In this document: positions 28,609 to 37,849 of the stretch, piece after piece | Numbering within the stretch: position 1 is the stretch's first letter | Layout: each line of letters starts with the position of its first letter | NCBI GenBank assembly: GCA_028282095.1 | Contig: JANQIP010000159.1 | Location: 1-64,000, forward strand | Length of the DNA stretch: 64,000 nucleotides | Direction: 5' to 3' | From: Xanthobacteraceae bacterium | GTDB lineage: Bacteria; Pseudomonadota; Alphaproteobacteria; Rhizobiales; Xanthobacteraceae | Translations under genes and position numbers: made by a program | Notes under the pieces: generated by a model | Seen by the model: only the letters and a program-made list of their open reading frames with translations | Databases searched by the model: none | Told to the model about the DNA's origin: nothing

Positions 28609-28650
28609 GAGCATGATCCCGAAAAGTTACAGACTCTTCGGGACCATGCG
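28609..28650. repeat. RIME-like half element
   Basis: GAGCATGATCCCGAAAAGTTACAGACTCTTCGGGACCATGC. Confidence 0.65.
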
Positions 28651-28654
28651 ATAG

Positions 28655-29452
28655 TCACCAGGAGGCATGGAAATGGTGCACCGGGCCGCGGCCCGCCCCG
28701 ACCGTGAGCCGATCAGCGGCGGCGATCGCTCCGGTCACGAATTCCTTGGCGGTACCGATGGCGGTGGCGAGGCTCTCGCCCTTGGCAAGGCCGGCGGCGA
28801 TCGCCGAGGATAGCGTGCAGCCGGAGCCGTGCGTGTTCTCGGTCTCGATTCGCGTGGCATCGAACCGCTTTATGTCCCCTGGCTCGACCAGCAGATCGAC
28901 GCACTGCGGACCTTCGCCATGGCCGCCCTTGATCAGCACCGCTGCCGCACCGAAGCCGAGCAGCCGTTCCGCCTGCGCCTGCATCTCGACTTCGCTTGCC
29001 GCAACCTCGCTGTCGAGCAGTGCCGCCGCTTCGAGCAGGTTCGGCGTCACCAGCCGCGCGCGTGGGAACAACACTTGCTTGAGCGTCTCCACCGCCTCCG
29101 GCGCAAGGAGCCGCCCCCCGCTCGTCGCCACCATCACCGGATCAAGCACGACCGCGGTCTGCCGATAGCGATCGAGCCCCGCCGCCACCGCTTCGATCGC
29201 CGCCGGCGCCGACAACATTCCGATCTTCACCGCCCCCACGGCGAGATCGGAGAACACCGCATCGAACTGGGCGGTGATGAAGGCCGGCGGCACGTCATGG
29301 ATTGCGGTGACGCCCGTCGTGTTCTGCGCTGTCAGCGCGACGATGACGGACGCGCCATAGACGCCGAGCGCGGAAAAGGTCTTGAGATCGGCTTGTATCC
29401 CAGCGCCGCCGCTCGAATCGGAGCCTGCAATGGTGACGGCGATCGCAGTCAT
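28655..29452 (-). CDS. thiD: Hydroxymethylpyrimidine/phosphomethylpyrimidine kinase
   Basis: TIAGSDSSGGAGIQADLKTFSALGVYG; GSGCTLSSAIAAGLAKG. Confidence 0.95.
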   Translation of the reverse strand: MTAIAVTIAGSDSSGGAGIQADLKTFSALGVYGASVIVALTAQNTTGVTAIHDVPPAFITAQFDAVFSDLAVGAVKIGMLSAPAAIEAVAAGLDRYRQTAVVLDPVMVATSGGRLLAPEAVETLKQVLFPRARLVTPNLLEAAALLDSEVAASEVEMQAQAERLLGFGAAAVLIKGGHGEGPQCVDLLVEPGDIKRFDATRIETENTHGSGCTLSSAIAAGLAKGESLATAIGTAKEFVTGAIAAADRLTVGAGRGPVHHFHASW

Positions 29453-29545
29453 GACGGCCGAACCGAACGATCCCTATCCGCGGATGCGGAGAGGTGAGAG
29501 CCTGGAGCGAACTCTGTTTCGGCCGAACCGGAATTCACTCCCGTT

Positions 29546-29735
29546 GTTCCATGTTGGTCGCGTTTTCTGCGGCGAACCGGTTTCCACTTCGCCTGAAAAC
29601 ACTCCAAATGTCGGTCGCGTTTTCTGCGGCGAACCGGTTCCCACTTCGCCTGAAAACGCTCCATATGTTGGTCGCGTTTTCCGCGGCGAACCGGTTCCCA
29701 CTTCGCCTGAAAACGCTCCAAGCCCGTTGGTGCCG
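29546..29735. repeat. Three tandem ~62-bp palindromic repeats (GGCGAAcCGGTTCCCACTTCGCC family)
   Basis: GTYGGTCGCGTTTTCYGCGGCGAACCGGTTYCCACTTCGCCTGAAAACRCTCCA x3. Confidence 0.9.
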
Positions 29736-29741
29736 CTACCG

Positions 29742-30404
29742 TCACAGGCTCCTCCTTTTCACCAAGGCCCCGTCCACGCAGGCGCGCAGTCTGCGCGCAG
29801 CGGCCTGCGGATTGGGCATCAACGAAAGTGCCGAAATCACCGCGATCCCATCGGCACCGGCAGCGATCACTTCGGTCGCATTCGTTTCGTCAATGCCGGC
29901 GATGCCGAGCACCGGGAGCGCGGGCGCGCGTCGCCGCAACACCGCGAGAATGGCGCGCAAGCCCGAACAGCCGATCGGCGGATCGGGATTGTCCTTGGAA
30001 CCCGTCGCAAAAATGCCGCCCACGCCGACATAGTCGATGAGGTCGAGCGGAGCCGCCTCAGCCTGCGCCGGAGTCTTGATCGAATGTCCGACGAGGGCGC
30101 CCGGACCGAGCAGCGCGCGTGCATCGGCGAGCGCCATGTCGTCCGGCCCGAGGTGCACGCCATGGGCGCCGGCGGCGAGCGCAACATCGACGCGGTCGTT
30201 GACGACGAACGGCACCGACGCAGGCGCGAGTGCTGTCTTGATGGCCCGCGCTTCGTCGACCAGATGGCGGGTTGACCCGTGCTTGTCGCGTAGTTGCAAG
30301 AGCGTCGCCCCGCCTGCGACAACCGCACGCGCCAGATCGTCCAGCCTATGCCCGCCTGCGCGGTCGGCATCGACAATGGCATTGAGGCGGACATCGACCG
30401 GCAT
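29742..30404 (-). CDS. thiE: Thiamine phosphate synthase
   Basis: TLLQLRDKHGSTR; VPFVVNDRVDVALAAGAHGVHLGPDD; DYVGVGGIFATGSK. Confidence 0.95.
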   Translation of the reverse strand: MPVDVRLNAIVDADRAGGHRLDDLARAVVAGGATLLQLRDKHGSTRHLVDEARAIKTALAPASVPFVVNDRVDVALAAGAHGVHLGPDDMALADARALLGPGALVGHSIKTPAQAEAAPLDLIDYVGVGGIFATGSKDNPDPPIGCSGLRAILAVLRRRAPALPVLGIAGIDETNATEVIAAGADGIAVISALSLMPNPQAAARRLRACVDGALVKRRSL

Positions 30405-30406
30405 GA

Positions 30407-30512
30407 AAGCATGATCCCCTAAAGCTGGCAGACTTTTGAGATAAGATCATGCGACCGGGCAAAGCGGAAGAGAGCGCGGTTGATCCGACCTGACGCGATC
30501 GCGTGCGCTCTA
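30407..30512. repeat. RIME-like repeat
   Basis: AAAGCATGATCCCCTAAAGCTGGCAGACTTTTGAGATAAGATCATGC ... GAGAGCGCGGTTGATCC...GATCGCGTGCGCTCTAG. Confidence 0.75.
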
Positions 30513-31280
30513 GCTCACATTCGCCCGGGCGACAAGCTCGGATGCATCCAGCGCATGCACCGCATCGAGGATCCCGGGCGCAAGGCTGCCAGGGCCGTGC
30601 GCCCTTTCTGCTGCGATCTCGCCTGCAACCCCAATTCCCAGCAGCGCGGCGGCGACTGCCTGACCCGGATCGGGTTCAACCGCAAGGCAGGCGGCCGCCA
30701 ATGCCGCACCGGCGCAGCCCATCGCAGCCACCTTTGCCATCCATGGATGGCCGTTGGCGATGCGCAGGATGCGCTCGCCGTCGGCGACGAGATCGGTCGG
30801 TCCAGTCACCGCAATAACTGCACTCGTTTCGATCGCATAGCGCGCAAGCGCCGCCGGAGTGCCTTCGGCTCCCGCCACCGCCGGGAACTCATCCGCATTG
30901 AGGTGGATACCGGTCGGGCGCGTACGAACGAGCGCTTCCGCAAACAGCGCCCGCGATTGCGATCTTTCGATATACACCGGATCGAGCATCCAGCGCACGC
31001 CGACCTCGCTTGCGATGTCGACCGCAATGCCAACCGCGTCCCGACGGGCGCGATCCATCGTGCCGAGATTGACGAGCAGCGCGTCCACGCCGGCGACGAA
31101 ATCGGCGACCTCCTCGGGCGCAATTGTCATCGAGGGTGTCGCCCCGGCGGCAAGCAACAAGTTGGCCGTGAAGGCCTGGGCCACCCCGTTGGTAATGCAA
31201 TGCACACGTGGGCGCCGCATGCGCACACGTGCGAGTATAGCGGCGGCAACCTGCGGAAACTCGCCTTCTGGCGTATACAA
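30510..31280 (-). CDS. thiM: Hydroxyethylthiazole kinase (likely TTG start)
   Basis: RPRVHCITNGVAQAFTANLLLAAGATPSM; NLGTMDRARRDA; LDPV; MGCAGAALAAACLAV. ORF track start 31346 overlaps the riboswitch-like element; TTG at 31280 follows GGAGGGA by 7 nt. Confidence 0.88.
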   Translation of the reverse strand: MYTPEGEFPQVAAAILARVRMRRPRVHCITNGVAQAFTANLLLAAGATPSMTIAPEEVADFVAGVDALLVNLGTMDRARRDAVGIAVDIASEVGVRWMLDPVYIERSQSRALFAEALVRTRPTGIHLNADEFPAVAGAEGTPAALARYAIETSAVIAVTGPTDLVADGERILRIANGHPWMAKVAAMGCAGAALAAACLAVEPDPGQAVAAALLGIGVAGEIAAERAHGPGSLAPGILDAVHALDASELVARANVS

Positions 31281-31283
31281 CTC

Positions 31284-31356
31284 CTGTTCCCTCCGCCGAC
31301 ATGATCCATCCGGGTCAGATCCGGCCGCTTGGCCGAAAACCCTCACACCAGGCGGA
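31284..31356 (-). promoter_or_regulatory. Divergent TPP riboswitch (THI element)-like leader
   Basis: Minus strand CCTGGTGTGAGGGTTTTCGGCCAAGCGGCCGGATCTGACCCGGATGGATCATGTCGGCGGAGGGAACAGG; 3' half resembles CTGATCCGGATAATGCCGGCGNAGGGA; CCTG/CAGG can pair as P1. Confidence 0.5.
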
Positions 31357-31568
31357 TCGTGCCGGCCACGCCACTGAGAACGGATAGCGGACGCTAATCC
31401 CCTTCGTATGTTGACGCAAGGTCACTCGTTTTAGTTGTATGTGGATCAATCTATCTCTCTTTACGGGCGTTCGGTGCGGCCAAGTTCTCCAGAGAGCGAC
31501 ACATTTCAATGCAAGGACGGACGGGCCCGCCCGCCGTGGACCCGGCGGCGCGATCTCATGGAAGAGCG

Positions 31569-33344
31569 ATGACCCGAGAGACAACCCCCCGCCTTTCCCA
31601 ACCGTTCCTGCCACGATCCTTTAGAGCGCGATGGCTTCAGGTTCGTTCAATCGCGCTCTCGTTCTCTTTGTCGTGCCGCATGATCTTGTCCGTGAATTGT
31701 GCCGAGTTTTTGGGATCATGCTTTGGACGCTTTGCCGCTGCCACGGCGGCACTGGCGCTCTTGCTCGGTTCCGGCGCTTCTGTTCTCGCACCACAGCAAA
31801 GCCACGCACAGCCGGCGGCCGAAAACGCTCGCAAGCACTCGCCATCATCGAATGCCGGGCGGCCCCGCGATGGCGCTGCCGAGAGCGGCCGGGCATCGTC
31901 CAATCCGGCACCGAACGAACGACCGGCGAACAGGGCAAGCGACCAGCGGAAGACGACCCGCAAGCTCCCCGCCGATGTCGTGACCGATCATGCTCTCAAT
32001 CTTGCGGACCGGACGCTGCGCTTTACGGCGACCGCAGGATCCATTCCCCTGTTCGACGGGGACAGCGGCGAACTCCAGGCCGAGGTTGCTTACACCGCCT
32101 ATGTCGTCGATGCGGCTGCGGGCGAACGCCCCGTCACTTTTCTCTTCAATGGTGGACCGGGAGCAGCCTCGGCCTATCTCAATATCGGCGCGCTCGGCCC
32201 CTGGCGGCTGCCATTCGACGCCATCACCGCGTCGGGCCCAAGCGCCCTCCGTCCCAATGCGCAGACCTGGCTCGACTTCACCGATCTCGTCTTTGTCGAT
32301 CCGCCAGGCACCGGCTACAGCCGTTTGGCAGGCGGAGACAATCGAAGCCGACGCTACTGGTCGGTCGACGGGGATGCCGAGGCGCTCGCCGTCGTCATCC
32401 GCAAATGGATCAACCAGGCCGGGCGTCAGCGCGCGGCAAAGTTCCTCGTCGGTGAAAGCTATGGCGGCATGCGCGTCCTGAAGATCGCGCGCGCGCTCGA
32501 ACAGCGCCAGGGCGTCGGTGTGCGCGGGTTCGTGCTGATCTCACCGGTGCTCGATTTCGCCCGGCTTGGGCAGCGCCGGCATAGACCGATGTCCTATGTC
32601 ACCCATCTGCCGTCGATGGCGGCGACCGCACTTGAGTTGAAAGGCGGCCTTGACCGCAAGGCGCTCGCCGCGGCCGAGGCCTATGCGTCCGGCGCGTATC
32701 TCGCCGACCTCATGCGCGGCGTGCGCGATGAGGCCGCGGTCGAGCGGATATCGGAACGCCTTTCGGCTCTGATCGGGCTCGACAAAGCACTGATCAAGCG
32801 GTTCGGCGGGCGCATCGACTCGCGGACCTTCCGACGCGAGCTCTATCGTTCCCGTGGGCTGGTCGGCAGCGCCTACGACGCAACCATTACCGCCCTCGAC
32901 CCGACGCCCTCAGCGCCGCGGTCGCGCTATCCCGATCCGGTGCTCGACGCCACCAGGGCGCCGCTCATCTCGGCAATGACCGAGCTCTATCGAGACATGC
33001 TGAAATGGCAGGTCGACAAACCCTACCGCCTCCTCAATGGCAGGGTCAGCTCGCGCTGGAACTGGGGCCGCGGGCGTAGTGCGATCCAGTCGGTGGATGA
33101 GTTGCGTACGGCGCTGGCGAGCGACCGGCACACGCGCATACTCATCGCGCACGGCGCGAGCGATCTCGTGACACCCTATTTCGCCAACAAGTTGATCCTC
33201 GATCAGCTTCCCGCTTACGCATCCGAGCGGGCGAAATTCGCAGTCTATGGCGGCGGTCACATGTTTTATTCGCGCGATGAATCGCGCCGCGAGCTGCGCC
33301 GCGACGCCGCCGCGCTTTACGCCGCGGCACTCGCACCGGAATGA
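31569..33344 (+). CDS. S10 family serine carboxypeptidase-like protein with signal peptide
   Basis: FLFNGGPGAASAYLNIGALGPWRLP; DPPGTGYSRL; VGESYGGMR; C-terminal HGASDLVTPY and GGGHMFY. Confidence 0.85.
   Translation: MTRETTPRLSQPFLPRSFRARWLQVRSIALSFSLSCRMILSVNCAEFLGSCFGRFAAATAALALLLGSGASVLAPQQSHAQPAAENARKHSPSSNAGRPRDGAAESGRASSNPAPNERPANRASDQRKTTRKLPADVVTDHALNLADRTLRFTATAGSIPLFDGDSGELQAEVAYTAYVVDAAAGERPVTFLFNGGPGAASAYLNIGALGPWRLPFDAITASGPSALRPNAQTWLDFTDLVFVDPPGTGYSRLAGGDNRSRRYWSVDGDAEALAVVIRKWINQAGRQRAAKFLVGESYGGMRVLKIARALEQRQGVGVRGFVLISPVLDFARLGQRRHRPMSYVTHLPSMAATALELKGGLDRKALAAAEAYASGAYLADLMRGVRDEAAVERISERLSALIGLDKALIKRFGGRIDSRTFRRELYRSRGLVGSAYDATITALDPTPSAPRSRYPDPVLDATRAPLISAMTELYRDMLKWQVDKPYRLLNGRVSSRWNWGRGRSAIQSVDELRTALASDRHTRILIAHGASDLVTPYFANKLILDQLPAYASERAKFAVYGGGHMFYSRDESRRELRRDAAALYAAALAPE
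31623..31722. repeat. RIME-like repeat located inside the S10 peptidase reading frame
   Basis: AGAGCGCGATGGCTTCAGGTTCGTTCAATCGCGCTCT...GCATGATCTTGTCCGTGAATTGTGCCGAGTTTTTGGGATCATGCT; frame remains open. Confidence 0.8.
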
Positions 33345-33615
33345 TGGGGCTCTTCGCTCAAAGTGGGTCTACGGAGCATGTTCCGAAAAACTCGGGAGAT
33401 CCTTCTCGCATTCACGGTAGATCCGGGAGGGAGTGGTTGGGGTCGCTGTTGGTCCGTTCGTCCCCGCGCAAGCGGGGACCCAGAGTGATGCCGAGACTGG
33501 ATTCCCGCTTTCGCGGGAACGAACGCAGTTTGCGAGCTGACTCCACGCCATACTACCCAACTCTCCCCCACAAGCGGCGGAGGGAGATGAGAGACTCAAG
33601 CCACGGTATAGTTTG

Positions 33616-33724
33616 TTATCTAACTAAACGGCATAGTTCGCCAGCGAACTAATTCGTTCGTCGTCAAACTCATTGGTTGGTCGTCTAACTAATTGGTTTG
33701 TCACCGACCGAACTGATCCGCCGG
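33616..33724. repeat. Degenerate ~20-bp-period tandem repeat (consensus TCGTCTAACTAATTGGTTNG)
   Basis: Copies beginning near 33616, 33641, 33661, 33681 and 33705: ttatctaactaaacgg / ccagcgaactaattcg / tcgtcaaactcattgg / tcgtctaactaattgg / cgaccgaactgatccg. Confidence 0.6.
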
Positions 33725-33732
33725 AGACAGTG

Positions 33733-35610
33733 TCAGATCACCAGCACGTCGGGCTCGGGCGTCTCGCGATAAAGCCGTTCGACATCGCGTTGGCGGCATT
33801 CCAATGCACGACGCTGGTTGATGTAGCCCTTGTCGGTGATCTCGTTGGCGTCGATCGACGGCGCGTCGGACAACAGGATCACCCGCCTGATGCAGGTGCT
33901 CGAACTGCCGTGCTCTTCGTTCCAACGCGCGATGGCGCAAGCCACATGCTCGCGCACGGTCGGGTTACGAGCAAGCTCGGCGGGCGAGCCGGCGCTATCA
34001 GCCTTGAGCAGCGCCTGGCAACCGCCAACATTGAGCCAGGCGATGAGGCCGATATAGTCGCGATCGGGGGCCGCGATGATCGCGTCCTGGATCACCGGAG
34101 AACACGCGCCGATGGTCCCGACCCGCAACGACCCGACATGCACCCAGGTCCCGGTCGAGAGCTTGAAGTCCTCGGCGAGCCGGCCGTCGAAAACCAACCC
34201 CTTGGTGTAGTCGGCCGCATCGGCGAGCCGTACCGCGTCACCGGGCCGATAGAAACCCTCTTCATCGAATACCTGCGCGGTGAGGTCGGCGCGCTTCCAA
34301 TAACCCGGCATGGTGTTCGGCCCGCGCACCCGCACTTCGGTCTTTGCCTCGGCCGGCACGAGCTTGAGCTCGACGCCGGGCACCGGGACGCCGATCACGC
34401 CGGCGCGATCGATCAGAAAATGCGTCGAGGTCGCAAGCGGCGACATTTCCGTGCTGCCCCAGGAGGCGGTCATCGGAATGCGTTCGCCGGCCGTGCGCAC
34501 GGCCAGGGTTTCCAACCGCGTCCACAGATCCTGCGGGAGCGCCGCCGCGGCATAGAAGATCAGGCGGAGCTTGGCGAAGAACGAGCGCGCGAGCGCCTCG
34601 TCCTGTTCGAGATGGGGCAAGAGCGCTGCAAAGCCCGCCGGCACGTTGAGATAGATGGTCGGAGAAATCTCGGAGAGATTGCGCACAGTCTCGCCGACCA
34701 GCGCCGGAACCGGCTTGCCGGCATCGATATACATCGTGCCGGCATTGTGCAGCACCATGTTGAAGTTGTGATTGCCTCCGAAGGTGTGATTCCACGGCAG
34801 CCAGTCGACGAGCACGAGCGGCTGGTCCTGCAGGAACGGCCACATCTGCGCGATCGATTGCTGGTTCGAGGTGAGCATGCGATGCGTGTTGATCACGCCC
34901 TTCGGCAGGCCGGTCGAGCCCGACGTGAAAAGGACCTTCACGATCGTATCGGGCGTGATGCCGGCGACCGCCGCTTCCAGCGCGGGTCCCGGCTGCGTTG
35001 CTTCGAGCGCGCCGAAGGCGGTGACGCCCGGCAGATTGGCCGAGTTGGCGCTTGCAACGATTTCGGCACCCTTGAGGTCAAGGGCGGCGAGCGCCTTGGC
35101 AAACGGGCCGGTGTCGGCGACATAGACGAGGCCGGGAGCGAGCAGTTCGCAGATATATTTGAGGTTCTGGTGGTCCTGGCTCTGCAGCGAATAGGCCGGT
35201 GAAATCGGCGCGACCGGAATTCCGGCGCTCGTTCCCGCGAGCATGAGCAAAGCGTGGTCGATCGCATTGCCGGACAGGATCATCACCGGGCGTTCGACCG
35301 AGAGGCCGCGTTCGATCAGCGCGGCGGCGATCGCGTCGACACTGCGACGCGCGTCTTCATAGGTGACCTTGCGCCAGCCCTCGCCGCGGCGCTCGGCGAG
35401 GAAAGTCCGCGACGGCGCCGACTCGACCGCGGCGCGGAATACGCGCACCAGTGAGGGATCATAAGGCACAAGCGGCGCGCGCGCCTGCAGGCGGACCGTC
35501 CCGTCGGCGGCGACGGTGTGTATGATGTCGACCGGCGCATAGTCGATCGGCCGGACCGGCGCGAGCGCCGGCTCGAAATCGGTGTAAGCAAACTGCGCTT
35601 GGCTCGCCAT
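33733..35610 (-). CDS. Feruloyl-CoA synthase (AMP-dependent acyl-CoA ligase)
   Basis: AMP-binding FTSGSTGLPKGVINTHRML; NTMPGYWKR; YRPGDAV; DYTKGLVFDGRLAEDFKLSTGTWVHVG typical of Fcs. Confidence 0.88.
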   Translation of the reverse strand: MASQAQFAYTDFEPALAPVRPIDYAPVDIIHTVAADGTVRLQARAPLVPYDPSLVRVFRAAVESAPSRTFLAERRGEGWRKVTYEDARRSVDAIAAALIERGLSVERPVMILSGNAIDHALLMLAGTSAGIPVAPISPAYSLQSQDHQNLKYICELLAPGLVYVADTGPFAKALAALDLKGAEIVASANSANLPGVTAFGALEATQPGPALEAAVAGITPDTIVKVLFTSGSTGLPKGVINTHRMLTSNQQSIAQMWPFLQDQPLVLVDWLPWNHTFGGNHNFNMVLHNAGTMYIDAGKPVPALVGETVRNLSEISPTIYLNVPAGFAALLPHLEQDEALARSFFAKLRLIFYAAAALPQDLWTRLETLAVRTAGERIPMTASWGSTEMSPLATSTHFLIDRAGVIGVPVPGVELKLVPAEAKTEVRVRGPNTMPGYWKRADLTAQVFDEEGFYRPGDAVRLADAADYTKGLVFDGRLAEDFKLSTGTWVHVGSLRVGTIGACSPVIQDAIIAAPDRDYIGLIAWLNVGGCQALLKADSAGSPAELARNPTVREHVACAIARWNEEHGSSSTCIRRVILLSDAPSIDANEITDKGYINQRRALECRQRDVERLYRETPEPDVLVI

Positions 35611-35751
35611 GGCCTTTCCTCCCTCGGCCGTTCCAATTCAACTTGGAGCTTTCTTGCTCTTTTGTTCGATTTTTTATTTTGCTTCTTGCTTGCGTCAAGC
35701 TCCCTGCTCTGAGGTTGCATCCATGTCCGGCCCGCTGAACCGGTTGCTGTT

Positions 35752-37548
35752 TCAGATCGCGGTTTCCAGTTCGAGCATCTCGGCGCGCATGGCGGGCGTC
35801 GGCGCCGGTGCGATGACCTTGCGCAGCAGCCCCGGTGTTTCGGTCACGAGTTCATCGGCAAACACCGCGGCAAGCGCGATCCGCGACTGGTAATCGGCGC
35901 CCGAGGCCCCGTTCATCGCGGCAAGGCGTGCCGCTGCGACCGCGCCTTTCAGCAGCAGGCAAGCGCCGAGCGCGATCGCTGCAAGCCGAAGATAGGGTGT
36001 GGCGGCGTAGAGCCGCTCGTCGCTGTCGCGCTCCGGCGCGGCAAGCCATCGGGTCGCCGCGGCGAGATCGTCGAGCGCAGCCGACGCAGCCGCGATCGCA
36101 GGCACCAGCGCCCTCTGGCGGTCGGCCGGCAGCGACGAGACGCCGCCGAGCATCGCACGGCATTCCTCGATCAGTGCGTCCATGCCGGCGCCTCCGTCGG
36201 GTGCAACCCTGCGGATGACGAGATCGATCGCCTGGATGCCATTGGTGCCTTCGTAGATCGGCGGGATGCGGGCATCACGCCAAAGCTGGGCCGCGCCGCT
36301 CTCCTCGATATAGCCCATCCCGCCATGCACCTGGATGCCGATCGAGGCGGTCTCGACGCCGCTGTCGGTCGCAAAGGCCTTGAACACGGGCGTGAGCAGA
36401 TCGGCAAAGGCTTTGCCGCGGCCCTGCCGAGCGGGATCGGCGGCGTCGGCATCGTCGATCGCGGCGGCGACGAAAAAGGCAATCGCGCGGCTTGCCGCCG
36501 TCAGCGCCTTCATGCGGCCGAGCATGCGCCGAACATCGGGATGCGCAACGATCGGCGCGGCGCCGGTGAAGCCCGCCGCGCGTCCCTGGCGGCGCTCCTT
36601 GGCGTAGGCAAAGGCATGTTGGTAGGCCCGCTCACCGATCCCGACCCCCTGCAGGCCGACGGCGAGACGCGCCCGGTTCATCATGGTGAACATGCAGGCG
36701 AGCCCGCGATGCGGCTCGCCCACCAGCCAGCCGACCGCGCCCTGATCGTCGCCATAGATCATGGTGCAGGTCGGGCTCGCTTTGATGCCGAGTTTGTGCT
36801 CGATGCCGGTACAGCGCAGATCGTTGCGCGCGCCGAGCCTGCCGTCCGCGTGAATAAGGAATTTCGGCACGACGAACAGCGAAATGCCCTTGGTGCCCGG
36901 CGGCGCATTGGGCAGCCGCGCCAACACCAGATGGATGATGTTCTCGGCGAGATCGTGCTCGCCGAAGGTGATGAAGATCTTCTGCCCGAACAGCCGATAG
37001 GTGTCGCCCTCGGCGGGTTCTGCCCGCGTCGTCAACAGGCCGAGATCGCTGCCGGCCTGTGGCTCGGTCAGGTTCATGGTGGCCGACCAGTCGCCGGAGA
37101 TGAGCTTCGGCAGACAGAGCTCGGCAAGCGCCTCGGATGCGTGCGCTTGAATTGCCGGCGCCGCGCATTGCACCAGCACCGTCAGCGTGGACAGCGCCAG
37201 ACAACCGCTCGACATCATCTCCATTGTGGCCGAGCCGATGGTAAGGGGCAGTTCGGCACCACCATAACGAGACGGCAGGGACACGCCGTCCCAGCCCGCC
37301 TCGGTCCAGGCCGTATAGGCCTCGCGCACCTTGGTCGGGATGCGCACCACGCCATTCTCGAATGTCGCGCCGGCAAGGTCGCCCGCCTGGTTCACTGGGG
37401 CGATCGATTGTTCGACCAGGACCGCCGACTGTTCGAGGACCATTCGCCATTCGTCGCGCGTCTCGGCAGGAACATCCGGCGCGTGTGGTCCGGGCGCCAC
37501 CGCGAGAATATTGAACAGGATGTCGTCGACCGGGGCCTGATAGGTCAT
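35752..37548 (-). CDS. Acyl-CoA dehydrogenase (long form)
   Basis: MNLTEPQAGSDLG; IQVHGGMGYIEESGAAQLWRDARIPPIYEGTNGIQAIDL; start at MTYQAPVDDI. Confidence 0.92.
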   Translation of the reverse strand: MTYQAPVDDILFNILAVAPGPHAPDVPAETRDEWRMVLEQSAVLVEQSIAPVNQAGDLAGATFENGVVRIPTKVREAYTAWTEAGWDGVSLPSRYGGAELPLTIGSATMEMMSSGCLALSTLTVLVQCAAPAIQAHASEALAELCLPKLISGDWSATMNLTEPQAGSDLGLLTTRAEPAEGDTYRLFGQKIFITFGEHDLAENIIHLVLARLPNAPPGTKGISLFVVPKFLIHADGRLGARNDLRCTGIEHKLGIKASPTCTMIYGDDQGAVGWLVGEPHRGLACMFTMMNRARLAVGLQGVGIGERAYQHAFAYAKERRQGRAAGFTGAAPIVAHPDVRRMLGRMKALTAASRAIAFFVAAAIDDADAADPARQGRGKAFADLLTPVFKAFATDSGVETASIGIQVHGGMGYIEESGAAQLWRDARIPPIYEGTNGIQAIDLVIRRVAPDGGAGMDALIEECRAMLGGVSSLPADRQRALVPAIAAASAALDDLAAATRWLAAPERDSDERLYAATPYLRLAAIALGACLLLKGAVAAARLAAMNGASGADYQSRIALAAVFADELVTETPGLLRKVIAPAPTPAMRAEMLELETAI

Positions 37549-37773
37549 GGCGTCTCCCAACGGATTGAAGGCGCGCTCGCGGTCCACAGACCGGCGGAGA
37601 GGAGGCAGGCAGCCATAGCGAGAATCGAGTATGGCAGTTCGCGAGGTCGCTCAGCGAGAAAAAAAGACGCAGGCGAATCACCATGCCCCCTCGTCGAGGC
37701 TAAGATGGGGGACCGTGCCTCGTTTCGATAAAAAACCGATCCGGCGAGCATTGTCTTTTTTTTGGACATAATA

Positions 37774-37781
37774 GCTATAGC
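37774..37781. promoter_or_regulatory. Candidate operator/promoter between divergent acyl-CoA dehydrogenase and MarR genes
   Basis: AT-rich TTGTCTTTTTTTTGGACATAATAGCTATAGCATATAATG with palindrome GCTATAGC. Confidence 0.3.
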
Positions 37782-37849
37782 ATATAATGATCTCAAGCGC
37801 CGGATGCTTCGCTGCCGTCCGCTGGACGACTTGTCGAGAAGGGGTAGGA

